This document shows positions 1-6,381 of a stretch of DNA of 7,542 nucleotides, piece after piece (the first letter of the stretch is position 1; every line of letters begins with the position of its first letter). The position numbers were made by a program, and so were the translations under genes. The DNA comes from Chloroflexi bacterium UBA4733 (lineage in GTDB: Bacteria; Chloroflexota; UBA4733). The DNA is taken from contig DHIZ01000045.1 of assembly GCA_002404055.1 (NCBI GenBank), positions 1 to 7,542 of the forward strand, in the 5' to 3' direction. The notes below the pieces were generated by a model that had not been told where the DNA came from, did not search any database, and saw only the letters and a list, made by a program, of their open reading frames with translations.

Positions 1-983
1 TTCTCGTTTTTGACCGGCGCACCTTCTGCCGCTATGTCTGCCCGCTCACAGCGCTCATCGGGACCGTGGGCGCGACGGGGATGGTGGCCGGTTTTCGCAC
101 GCGCGACCGCGAGGTTTGCCTGACTTGCACCACCAAGGATTGCATGCGGGGCAGTGACAAGGGCTATGGCTGCCCGTGGTACACCTGGCCAGGGAGTGCG
201 GATTCGAACTTGATGTGCGGTCTCTGCAGCGAGTGTATGAAGAACTGTCCCCACGACAATGTTGGTCTCTTCCTGCAACGGCCTCTGACCTCTGTGGTGG
301 CGCCGCTCCGGCGGCGCTGGGATGTCGCGGTGACGGCGGTCGTCCTGTTCGGTCTGGTGGTGTTCCAGCAGGTCAACGCGCTGCCGGCGTATACCGCGCT
401 TGACGACTGGCTGAACGGCGTTACCCGCTTTCCCGGCTATCCCAACCCCGTGGACTTCATCGGGATCATCACCGCGATAGCCTTGCTGGTGACCGGCTCG
501 GGTTGGGGGCTGTGGCGCGTGTTTGGTGGGGGCGTCGCCAGGATCGTCGGGCAGGCAGGACCGGTCCGGGCGGAGGGGAAACGGCCGCTCGCGGCCTGGC
601 TCGTGCCGCTGGGATACGCGCTGATCCCGCTGACAGCGATGGACTACCTGGCCCGCCAGTTGCCCAAGTTCTGGCTCCACGCCGCCCGCATTGTCCCTGC
701 CATCTCTGACCCCTTTGTCTGGGGCTGGAACCTGTTCGGCACGGCACACTCGGCACTCTATGACTTCCACATCCTGTCTATAAGCGGGGTGATCGCGAGC
801 CAGGTGGTGGTGGTGGGCATCGGCACGGTCGGCTCCCTGTACGCCGGCCACAAGATCGTGCAGCGGGACCTCGTGCCGTTGTCGCGGCGCCCGCAACTGC
901 TGGCGGTGGCGAGCACAGTTGGCGTATTGGTGATCGGGACGGCGTTAGCGCTGCTCTATGTGACGATGGGAGGTGCGGAATGA
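1..983 (+). CDS. Membrane polyferredoxin, NosR/NapH/CcoG-like (5' truncated by window edge)
   Basis: The reading frame is open from the window edge (first full codon at 3), so the true start lies upstream; a GTG at 66 is internal. The visible 326 residues begin with a CxxxCP motif (Cys9, Cys13) at the end of a membrane segment, typical of NosR/NapH/CcoG polyferredoxins. Two four-cysteine sets follow: Cys39/42/47/57, and a classical CX2CX2CX3CP at Cys72/75/78/82. Then come about five hydrophobic segments (roughly residues 107-124, 151-170, 198-216, 256-282 and 299-320). Fe-S clusters on one side of a multi-helix anchor suggest electron transfer between a quinol or a soluble donor and a partner redox protein; this is inference. 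The stop overlaps the next start as ATGA, so the two are probably translationally coupled and act together. Related proteins sit beside nitrous oxide, nitrate or cytochrome oxidase genes. Which subfamily this belongs to cannot be told from the fragment. Confidence 0.85.
   Translation, partial: LVFDRRTFCRYVCPLTALIGTVGATGMVAGFRTRDREVCLTCTTKDCMRGSDKGYGCPWYTWPGSADSNLMCGLCSECMKNCPHDNVGLFLQRPLTSVVAPLRRRWDVAVTAVVLFGLVVFQQVNALPAYTALDDWLNGVTRFPGYPNPVDFIGIITAIALLVTGSGWGLWRVFGGGVARIVGQAGPVRAEGKRPLAAWLVPLGYALIPLTAMDYLARQLPKFWLHAARIVPAISDPFVWGWNLFGTAHSALYDFHILSISGVIASQVVVVGIGTVGSLYAGHKIVQRDLVPLSRRPQLLAVASTVGVLVIGTALALLYVTMGGAE
968..973 (+). promoter_or_regulatory. Ribosome binding site for the GltD-like gene
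   Basis: GGGAGG lies six bases before the ATG at 980, inside the end of the preceding gene. It fixes the start that forms the ATGA overlap. Confidence 0.75.
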
Positions 984-2836
984 CACTCGGGTTGCTTCGC
1001 CGTACTGACGATACTCAACTTGCACCGGCGATCAGCTTGATCCATGTGGCCATCAACAGCGAGCGTTGCGCCGGCTGTCAGGAGTGCGTCATCCGCTGTC
1101 CGACGGAAGCGCTGCACATGGTCTCGGGGTCCTGGGTAGCCGAGGCGGATGATAGCCGGTGCGTCGGCTGCCGGCAGTGTCAGCGGGTCTGCCCATATGC
1201 CTGCATCACGGTGCATGGACCTCTCGCGGTCGATGAGCGGGCCCCAGAGCGGGTCTTGCGACCGCAGCCGCTGCGTGGCGATACATCGGAGCTCCGGCGA
1301 GGCTTCCAGAACCTGGGCGAGGCTATCGCGGAGGCCAATCGCTGCCTTTCCTGTCCTGACCCGACCTGCATGGAAGGGTGTCCGGCGCACAATGACATCC
1401 CCGGCTTCATCGCAGCACTGCGGAGTGGCGATCTGGAGCAAGCGCACATCACCTTGCGTCGGACGAGCGTCTTGCCCGACATTTGTAGCCGCGTCTGTGA
1501 TCAGGCGGCACAGTGCGAGGGGGCGTGCTGCTGGGCGCTCGCTGGCGGCGAACCGGTGGCTATCGGCCGGCTCGAGCGCTTCATCACGCAGCAAAGGCGT
1601 GTCGCCGGTGTTACCCGGCAGTCAGAGGCAGGAACAGGCCTCTCGGTAGCAATCGCCGGCTCTGGCCCGGCTGGGGTCGCCGCGGCCTGGGAGTTGTTGG
1701 AGGCCGGAGCATCCGCAACGATGTTCGAGAAGGAGAACGAACCGGGTGGGGTCCTGCGCTGGGGCATTCCTAGCTTCATTCTGCCCGATCCCGTCGCCCA
1801 GAGACCAATGGCCGCCTTGCTCGACGCCGGGCTTGACCTCAGGACGGGCTGTGCTGTGGGGGTTGATGTCAGTCTTGCCTCCCTTCTTGAGCGCTACGAC
1901 GCACTGATTCTGGCACACGGCGCCGTGCAGCCGCTGATCCCGCCTGTGGCAGGTCGAGACCTCCCTGGCGTGACCAATGCTACCGTCTTCCTGGAGCGAG
2001 GGAAGCGCGCGCTCCAAGCCGGCGCGCGCCTGCCGGAAATCTCCCAGGACGCACGCGTGCTGGTCGTCGGTGGCGGCAACACGGCGATGGATGTGGCGCG
2101 AACAGTGCTGCGCCTGGGGGGTAAGCCGGTGGCAGTGGAATGGATGGACCGGCGCTTTGCTAAAGTGCGGCCGGATGAGTTGGAGGAAGCGGTTCGTGAG
2201 GGGGTCGAAATCCGCTTCAACACCACCCTCGAACGGCTGGAGGGGAGTGCGACTGGCGTTCACACCGCGTGGTTGCTGCCGACCCGCCAGGACAGGGCCG
2301 ACCGCAAGCCGACGGTGTTCAACCGGCCGGCCGAACTCTTCTTCGTTGACCTCGTAGTCTTTGCGCTGGGCTACCGGGTCGACGCTTCGCCCGCTGGGTT
2401 AGGCGTTCAGCTCCCGCTGCCCAGGGCCGACGATAAGGATGCGGTGCTCGACCGCCGGTGGCTGGCCAGCGGGATCATGAATGGCGTCAAGCCGGCCGGG
2501 GCGAGCAACGCTGTAGCAAGGGAGTGGGGGCTGGCAACGGCCGGCTCCCCGGTCCCCACTCGGTGGTGGATTCCATTCATTCGCCGACCTTCCCCCGCTC
2601 GCTCGGACGGCAGGTTGGCCCGGATCTGGCGCTGGCGACGACGGGCAGCGACGAGCCTTGCGGCCGCGAGCGAGCCGCACGGGCAGCGGATCTGGGTAGC
2701 AGGCGACCTCCTCTCGGGGCCTGCTACCGTCGTAGCAGCCATGGCCCAGGGCCGGGCGGCCGCGCGGGCAATCCTCCAGGCTCAACCACACCACCCGCCG
2801 CAACTGCTGCACGCAGTTGGTGAGCGGCTCGCTTAG
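980..2836 (+). CDS. GltD-like FAD/NAD(P)H oxidoreductase with N-terminal 2x[4Fe-4S] ferredoxin domain
   Basis: The 618-residue protein has three parts. Residues 25-80 form a two-cluster ferredoxin (Cys30/33/36/40 and Cys61/64/67/71, both CX2CX2CX3CP). Residues 110-205 are the Fe-S domain of glutamate synthase small subunits and dihydropyrimidine dehydrogenase (Cys122/125/130/134, then Cys169/173/179/183). The rest is the two-dinucleotide reductase: FAD-binding GxGxxG at 227-232, NAD(P)H-binding GGGNTAMD at 364-371, and the C-terminal FAD motif AGDLLSGPATVV near 574-585. No glutamate synthase large subunit is visible, so the likely job is passing electrons between NAD(P)H and the fused ferredoxin, then to the membrane polyferredoxin or the radical SAM enzyme beside it (inference). 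Oddity: about 105 residues separate FALGYRVD (461-468) from AGD (574), whereas E. coli GltD has roughly 35. The extra part includes an Arg/Trp-rich run at about 527-556, perhaps a lineage insertion or a local double frameshift. Start: ATG with a good ribosome site, overlapping the previous stop. Confidence 0.9.
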   Translation: MTLGLLRRTDDTQLAPAISLIHVAINSERCAGCQECVIRCPTEALHMVSGSWVAEADDSRCVGCRQCQRVCPYACITVHGPLAVDERAPERVLRPQPLRGDTSELRRGFQNLGEAIAEANRCLSCPDPTCMEGCPAHNDIPGFIAALRSGDLEQAHITLRRTSVLPDICSRVCDQAAQCEGACCWALAGGEPVAIGRLERFITQQRRVAGVTRQSEAGTGLSVAIAGSGPAGVAAAWELLEAGASATMFEKENEPGGVLRWGIPSFILPDPVAQRPMAALLDAGLDLRTGCAVGVDVSLASLLERYDALILAHGAVQPLIPPVAGRDLPGVTNATVFLERGKRALQAGARLPEISQDARVLVVGGGNTAMDVARTVLRLGGKPVAVEWMDRRFAKVRPDELEEAVREGVEIRFNTTLERLEGSATGVHTAWLLPTRQDRADRKPTVFNRPAELFFVDLVVFALGYRVDASPAGLGVQLPLPRADDKDAVLDRRWLASGIMNGVKPAGASNAVAREWGLATAGSPVPTRWWIPFIRRPSPARSDGRLARIWRWRRRAATSLAAASEPHGQRIWVAGDLLSGPATVVAAMAQGRAAARAILQAQPHHPPQLLHAVGERLA

Positions 2837-2996
2837 CTTGGCCTGGATGATGGTCCCGGGGCCGAGACCGCCGTGCCGAATCGGCCCCGGGGAGATTGCA
2901 CGGCGCCCCCCGACCGAAGAGCCGCGCAGAGCGCGCCGCGTTTGATGGAAAGGTTGGGGACATGACCTGCTGGCGGGCGGCGAGAGAGACAGCGCC
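2837..2996. other. 160-base intergenic region
   Basis: This gap separates the electron-transfer pair from the radical SAM gene. It holds one strong hairpin (2855-2891), a second GC-rich patch around 2928-2941, and a very short possible ORF (2962-3009). I see no convincing -35/-10 promoter pair. Confidence 0.6.
2855..2891 (+). terminator. Strong GC-rich hairpin, possible terminator or processing site
   Basis: A perfect 11-base inverted repeat (CCCGGGGCCGA at 2855-2865, TCGGCCCCGGG at 2881-2891) encloses a 15-base loop, starting 18 bases after the stop of the GltD-like gene. No T-run follows, so it is not a textbook intrinsic terminator. It may be a partial terminator, an RNA processing or stability element, or a binding site on DNA. 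The stem is clear; its function is inferred. Confidence 0.5.
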
Positions 2997-4217
2997 GTGT
3001 TGGGCTTGAGTCGTTTACTGACGGGCCAGGCCGGCGCGCTGGACCATTTGCGGTACGGACCCAGGCTGGAAGCGCCAGGGGCAGCGCGCCCCCCTGTGGT
3101 GGTTTGGACCGCCACGCGGCGTTGCAACCTGCACTGCATGCACTGCTACGCCGACGCGCATGACCGCCCTTACCCGGACGAACTGACGACGGATGAGGCC
3201 GTAGCGATGCTGGAGGACCTGGCGCACCTGGGCGTGCCGGTCGTCCTCTTTTCCGGCGGCGAGCCGCTCATGCGCCCCGACCTGTTCGCCCTCGCTCGTC
3301 ACGCTCAAGCCCTGGGCATTCGCACCACCCTCTCGACCAACGGCACGCTGATTACCGCTGAGGTCGCCGAACAGTTGCACGCCACCGGCTTTGGCTACGT
3401 GGGCATCAGCCTGGACGGCATTGGGAGCACCAACGATCGTTTTCGTGGCAAGCGGGGGGCCTTCGAGGCGGCGCTTCAGGGCATTCGCAACTGCCGGGCG
3501 GTTGGACAGCGGGTTGGATTGCGTTTGACGCTGACCCGCCGGACCGTCGACGACCTGGCGGCAATCCTCGCCCTCATTGAGCGCGAAGGGATCGACCGGG
3601 CTTGCTTCTATCACCTGGTCTATGCCGGGCGAGGGCGGCGGATCGCCAACGACGAACTGGCTCCAGCAGAGACGCGCAACGTAATCGACCAGTTGATCGA
3701 TTGGGTGCGCGATCTGCAGCGGCGCGGCATGGACAAGGAGGTACTCACCGTCGACAATCACGCCGACGGGCCGTACCTCTGGCTACGCCTGGCCCGCGAG
3801 CATGGTCCCGAACGGGCGGCGGAAGTCTGGCGGCTCCTCGCTCGCAACGGCGGGAACAATTCCGGCGTCGCCATTGGCCACGTCGACCACGCAGGCAACG
3901 TCCACCCCGATCAGTTTAGCTGGCCGGTCACCTTCGGAAACGTGCGTGAGCGGCCGTTCAGCGCGGTCTGGACGGAGCCCACCCATCCGCTTCTGGTGAC
4001 GCTCCGGCAGCGCGCCGCTGCGCTGCCGGAACGCTGCCGGCAATGCCGTTTCCTGCCCCTCTGCAATGGCAATCTGCGGGCGAGGGCGCTGGCGGCTACC
4101 GGGGATTTCTGGGGCATGGATCCCGCTTGTTACTTAACGGACGAGGAAATACGTGGCAGAGACGCCACATCCATGGCGCCAGCCCGGCCCGAGCCGCTCG
4201 TTGTGGAATCCTGCTAA
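2997..4217 (+). CDS. ahbC: Radical SAM/SPASM protein of the AhbC/NirJ heme-remodelling family
   Basis: This 406-residue protein carries the radical SAM motif CxxxCxxC (Cys43/47/50), GGEP at 87-90, and a C-terminal auxiliary-cluster region with Cys347, Cys350, Cys356 and Cys378. Family hallmarks run the whole length: an MxGxSxL start, LRYG and PVVVW before the cluster, VDNHADGPYL (252-261), NGGNNSGV (284-291), GNVHPDQF (300-307), GNVRERPFS (314-322), CNGN and DPACYLTDEEI. AhbC removes acetate side chains from 12,18-didecarboxysiroheme on the siroheme route to heme; the close relative NirJ acts in heme d1 synthesis. The GTG at 2997 gives the expected family N-terminus (MLGLSRL), which decides the start although its ribosome site is weak (GAGAGAG region). 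No other ahb or nir gene is in the window, so AhbC versus NirJ is unresolved; the symbol is my best match from remembered family patterns. Its place just before a CuA and heme-copper subunit pair suggests a heme-supply role there. Confidence 0.88.
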   Translation: MLGLSRLLTGQAGALDHLRYGPRLEAPGAARPPVVVWTATRRCNLHCMHCYADAHDRPYPDELTTDEAVAMLEDLAHLGVPVVLFSGGEPLMRPDLFALARHAQALGIRTTLSTNGTLITAEVAEQLHATGFGYVGISLDGIGSTNDRFRGKRGAFEAALQGIRNCRAVGQRVGLRLTLTRRTVDDLAAILALIEREGIDRACFYHLVYAGRGRRIANDELAPAETRNVIDQLIDWVRDLQRRGMDKEVLTVDNHADGPYLWLRLAREHGPERAAEVWRLLARNGGNNSGVAIGHVDHAGNVHPDQFSWPVTFGNVRERPFSAVWTEPTHPLLVTLRQRAAALPERCRQCRFLPLCNGNLRARALAATGDFWGMDPACYLTDEEIRGRDATSMAPARPEPLVVESC

Positions 4218-4326
4218 CCTCAAGGGCAAGTGCGGCTGCTGTACGTTATGCTGTCAGCGGCTGCATTGCCGGTCGGCGTCGTGTGGCTGCTGATGTCGAG
4301 AGAATGGAACGCAAGGAGATGGCGCG
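4218..4326 (+). other. 109-base gap with a possible small membrane-protein ORF
   Basis: From a GTG at 4230, preceded by AAGGG at 4222-4226, one frame encodes a plausible single helix: residues 3-22 read LLYVMLSAAALPVGVVWLLM, followed by a basic tail (SREWNARRW). This resembles the tiny one-helix subunits that accompany some B-type and cbb3 oxidases. However, the frame does not stop before the CuA gene; it runs on out of frame within it to 4703, with composition that looks like a shadow. A different frame ends in a TGA overlapping the CuA start as ATGA. Either this is chance, or a single-base shift has hidden a gene of about 34 codons. Confidence 0.3.
4313..4318 (+). promoter_or_regulatory. 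Ribosome binding site for the CuA subunit gene
   Basis: AAGGAG lies eight bases before the ATG at 4327 and fixes that start. Confidence 0.75.
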
Positions 4327-4872
4327 ATGAACCCGCTTGCTGCCCGGCAGACCCTCGTGCTCGTGCTTTTCGTCGTGATGGCTGTCGGCATTCTGGCGGT
4401 CTTTCTGTGGGTGCTGCGCAACACCCACCGTCAGCAACCGTACCCGAAGGTTCAAGCAGGCGCCTACGTGCTGCGCGGCTGGTGGTTCCGTGTCCTGCTG
4501 CTGCTGATCGTCGGTGCGCTCGCCGTCTCCCTCGCCACCCTGCCGTACCCCTGGGCGGTGGCGGCTGCCCGGGGATCTGCGCTCACCGTGCAGGTCACCG
4601 CTCAGCAGTTCAGCTTCAGCATGCCCGCGCAGCTTCCGGCCAACAGGCTGCTGGAGTTCGAAGTCACCTCCAGCGACGTCAATCACGGCTTTGGCATCTA
4701 TGACCCGCAGGGCCAGTTAATTGGGCAGGTGCAGGCCATGCCCGGCTATGTTAACCGGCTCTACTTCACCTTCCCTCACCCCGGCGCCTACACGATTCGC
4801 TGCCTGGAGTACTGTGGTATCGCGCACGACGTGATGCAGCAGACCATCACCGTCAGTGCTCCCGGCAAATAG
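4327..4872 (+). CDS. CuA-containing subunit II of a heme-copper oxidoreductase
   Basis: This 181-residue protein has two N-terminal membrane helices (about residues 8-29 and 52-72) and a cupredoxin domain facing the periplasm or cell exterior. The complete CuA ligand set is visible: His120, then CLEYCGIAHDVM with Cys159, Glu161, Cys163, His167 and Met170. It should accept electrons from a cytochrome c or small copper protein and pass them to the subunit I encoded 30 bases downstream. The CuA centre argues against ordinary cbb3 oxidases and cNOR/qNOR enzymes, which do not use one. It fits B-type oxidases and the CuA-containing nitric oxide reductases derived from oxygen reductases. It lacks a fused cytochrome c domain, and at 181 residues it is short beside the larger A-type subunits II. 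No cytochrome c gene is visible in the window. Confidence 0.93.
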   Translation: MNPLAARQTLVLVLFVVMAVGILAVFLWVLRNTHRQQPYPKVQAGAYVLRGWWFRVLLLLIVGALAVSLATLPYPWAVAAARGSALTVQVTAQQFSFSMPAQLPANRLLEFEVTSSDVNHGFGIYDPQGQLIGQVQAMPGYVNRLYFTFPHPGAYTIRCLEYCGIAHDVMQQTITVSAPGK

Positions 4873-4877
4873 CCGGG
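4861..4877 (+). promoter_or_regulatory. Small hairpin spanning the CuA gene stop codon
   Basis: CCCGGC (4861-4866) and GCCGGG (4872-4877) pair perfectly around a five-base loop that holds most of the TAG stop. It could affect ribosome release or the ratio of subunits II and I, or be chance in GC-rich DNA. Confidence 0.25.
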
Positions 4878-4890
4878 GCCCATAACCGAG

Positions 4891-4896
4891 AGGAGG
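4891..4896 (+). promoter_or_regulatory. Ribosome binding site for subunit I
   Basis: A consensus AGGAGG lies six bases before the GTG at 4903. It supports this non-ATG start. Confidence 0.85.
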
Positions 4897-4902
4897 CACA
4901 CA

Positions 4903-6381
4903 GTGCCGAGCGAGCATGGAGATGCGACGACAGTAGTCTCTTCGGTGCGTGTACCGACGCGCGGGATGCGCGTGGCCGTCTGGGCCTACCTGGTGACCGG
5001 TCTCGGTCTGATCGGCGTACTGGGTCTGATCGGGGCAGCGCTGCGGGCGACGCAGGCCGGCTATTTCGCGCTGTCGCCGTCAACCTTTTACGCCCTGCTG
5101 ACGCTGCACGGCGCCGGTATGCTCGTCGCAACACTCCTGCTGGTGCTCGGGGCGCACTGGTGGTTTCTGCAGGACCTGCTGAACCTCAAGGTGACACCGT
5201 TCCTGGTCGCCTTCGGCTTCTTCCTCGCCGGGGTGCTGCTCGTGACCGGCGCCGTCTTGATCGGGCACTTCGCCGCCGCGTGGACCGCCCTCTTCCCCCT
5301 GCCGTTCGTCGGCACGTTCTGGCCGGCCTGGGCCACCGGCGTCTATCTGCTGGGGTACTTGCTGGTCAGCTTTGGGTTTGCGCTCTATTGCTTTGACCTG
5401 CTGGCCGCCATCATTCGCGTCTACGGTAACCTCTGGCGCGGCCTCGCCCTCGACACCGTGTTCCTCCGGCTGCGTCGACCCGACGGCGTTACCGCGCCGC
5501 CGACGGTGCTCGCCGCGACGATGGTGGCGCTGGACGGCGCCCTGGCCAGCGTGGCCGGGATGGTGCTCAGCGTGGCGCTCCTGGCCCGCTGGGCAATGCC
5601 GGCGTTTCCCATCGACCCGCTTTGGGCCAAGAACCTTACCTACTTTTTCGGCCACACGCTCGCCAACTTGACCATCTATGCGGCTGCCGGCGTCATTTAT
5701 GCGCTCTTGCCGCACTACGCGGGACGGCCCTGGAAGTCGAGCAACGTCTTGAGCCTCGCCTGGGTCGGGTCGCTCGTCCTGGTTCTGCTGGCGTTCCCCC
5801 ACCACCTCTACCAGGACTTTGTGCAGCCTCCCGCGCTGCAGTTTCTGGGAGAGTTTGCGTCGTACCTGGCAAGTGTGCCTCCGGCAGTGGTGACTATCTT
5901 TGGGGGCCTCCTCCTGCTCTATCGCTCCGGCCTGCGCTGGACACTCGGTTCGGCGGCACTGTTCATTGGCCTCCTGGGCTGGGCCATCGGCGGTAGCGCG
6001 GCCCTCCTGGACGCCACCATTCCATTCAACTTCGTCCTGCACAATACGCTGTGGGTACCGGCCCACTTTCACACTTATCTGCTGGGCGGCGTCGTCCTCT
6101 TCGGCCTCGGCTTCGTCTCCTATTTCATCGGGGAGGGGAAGCGCTTTGGCGCCCTTGCCGGCTGGGGATTCGGCTTGTTCATTGCCGGCGCCACCGGCTT
6201 TGCCGCCACGTTCTACGCCTCGGGACTGGAAGGCGTTCCGCGCCGCTACGCGCTCGAGCCGGCTCCTGGCCCAGCGCTCGCCCAGATCGCCTCCTGGTTT
6301 GTGTTCGCCATCATCGTCGGGAGCCTGCTGATCCTGCTGGACATGGTTCGGCGGGCGACCAGGCGAACTGCGGTCCTTTGA
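4903..6381 (+). CDS. Heme-copper oxidoreductase subunit I lacking the active-site Tyr (putative NO reductase-type)
   Basis: This 492-residue protein has about twelve membrane helices. All six metal-ligand histidines are present: His69 (LTLHG, low-spin heme), His251 (YFFGH, CuB), His300 and His301 (FPHHLY, CuB), and His388 and His390 (VPAHFHTYL, high-spin and low-spin heme). The HNTLWVPAHFH context and the GVPRRY motif near 444-449 resemble B-type (ba3-like) oxidases. In A- and B-type oxygen reductases a tyrosine lies four residues after the first CuB histidine; here that residue is Asn255. The cbb3 alternative, a tyrosine six residues before the HH pair, is Val294. The enzyme therefore lacks the cross-linked tyrosine used to split O2, as nitric oxide reductases do. 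Electrons should come from the CuA subunit upstream. Automatic annotation would probably call it cytochrome c oxidase subunit I. Whether it belongs to one of the proposed non-canonical NOR families needs a phylogeny. The GTG start has a perfect ribosome site. Confidence 0.92.
   Translation: MPSEHGDATTVVSSVRVPTRGMRVAVWAYLVTGLGLIGVLGLIGAALRATQAGYFALSPSTFYALLTLHGAGMLVATLLLVLGAHWWFLQDLLNLKVTPFLVAFGFFLAGVLLVTGAVLIGHFAAAWTALFPLPFVGTFWPAWATGVYLLGYLLVSFGFALYCFDLLAAIIRVYGNLWRGLALDTVFLRLRRPDGVTAPPTVLAATMVALDGALASVAGMVLSVALLARWAMPAFPIDPLWAKNLTYFFGHTLANLTIYAAAGVIYALLPHYAGRPWKSSNVLSLAWVGSLVLVLLAFPHHLYQDFVQPPALQFLGEFASYLASVPPAVVTIFGGLLLLYRSGLRWTLGSAALFIGLLGWAIGGSAALLDATIPFNFVLHNTLWVPAHFHTYLLGGVVLFGLGFVSYFIGEGKRFGALAGWGFGLFIAGATGFAATFYASGLEGVPRRYALEPAPGPALAQIASWFVFAIIVGSLLILLDMVRRATRRTAVL

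Noticed and set aside
66..68. GTG as the start of the polyferredoxin
   Set aside because: The frame is open to the window edge and the upstream codons encode the CxxxCP motif expected for the family, so the gene begins outside the window.
956..1594. 212-codon open frame on the - strand
   Set aside because: It is the shadow of the Fe-S domains of the GltD-like gene and no family is recognisable.
2399..3139. 246-codon open frame on the - strand across the intergenic hairpin
   Set aside because: It covers the end of the GltD-like gene and the start of the radical SAM gene in antisense, has Pro/Arg-rich composition, and shows no domain.
4228..4293. Cys-dense frame in the gap before the CuA gene (reads KCGCCTLCCQRLHC)
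   Set aside because: It has no start codon and stops soon. The cysteines come from repeated TGC/TGT triplets; it is probably a shadow of the helix-coding frame or chance.
5080..6072. 330-codon open frame on the - strand, antisense to subunit I
   Set aside because: It is very rich in Gln, Glu, Arg and Gly with no recognisable motif, and lies exactly opposite a gene with full heme and copper ligands. Long antisense frames are expected in high-GC genes.
6051..6377. Upstream extension of the small membrane protein frame
   Set aside because: This part is Arg/Pro-rich and lies out of frame inside the end of subunit I; helix-like sequence begins only after the subunit I stop.
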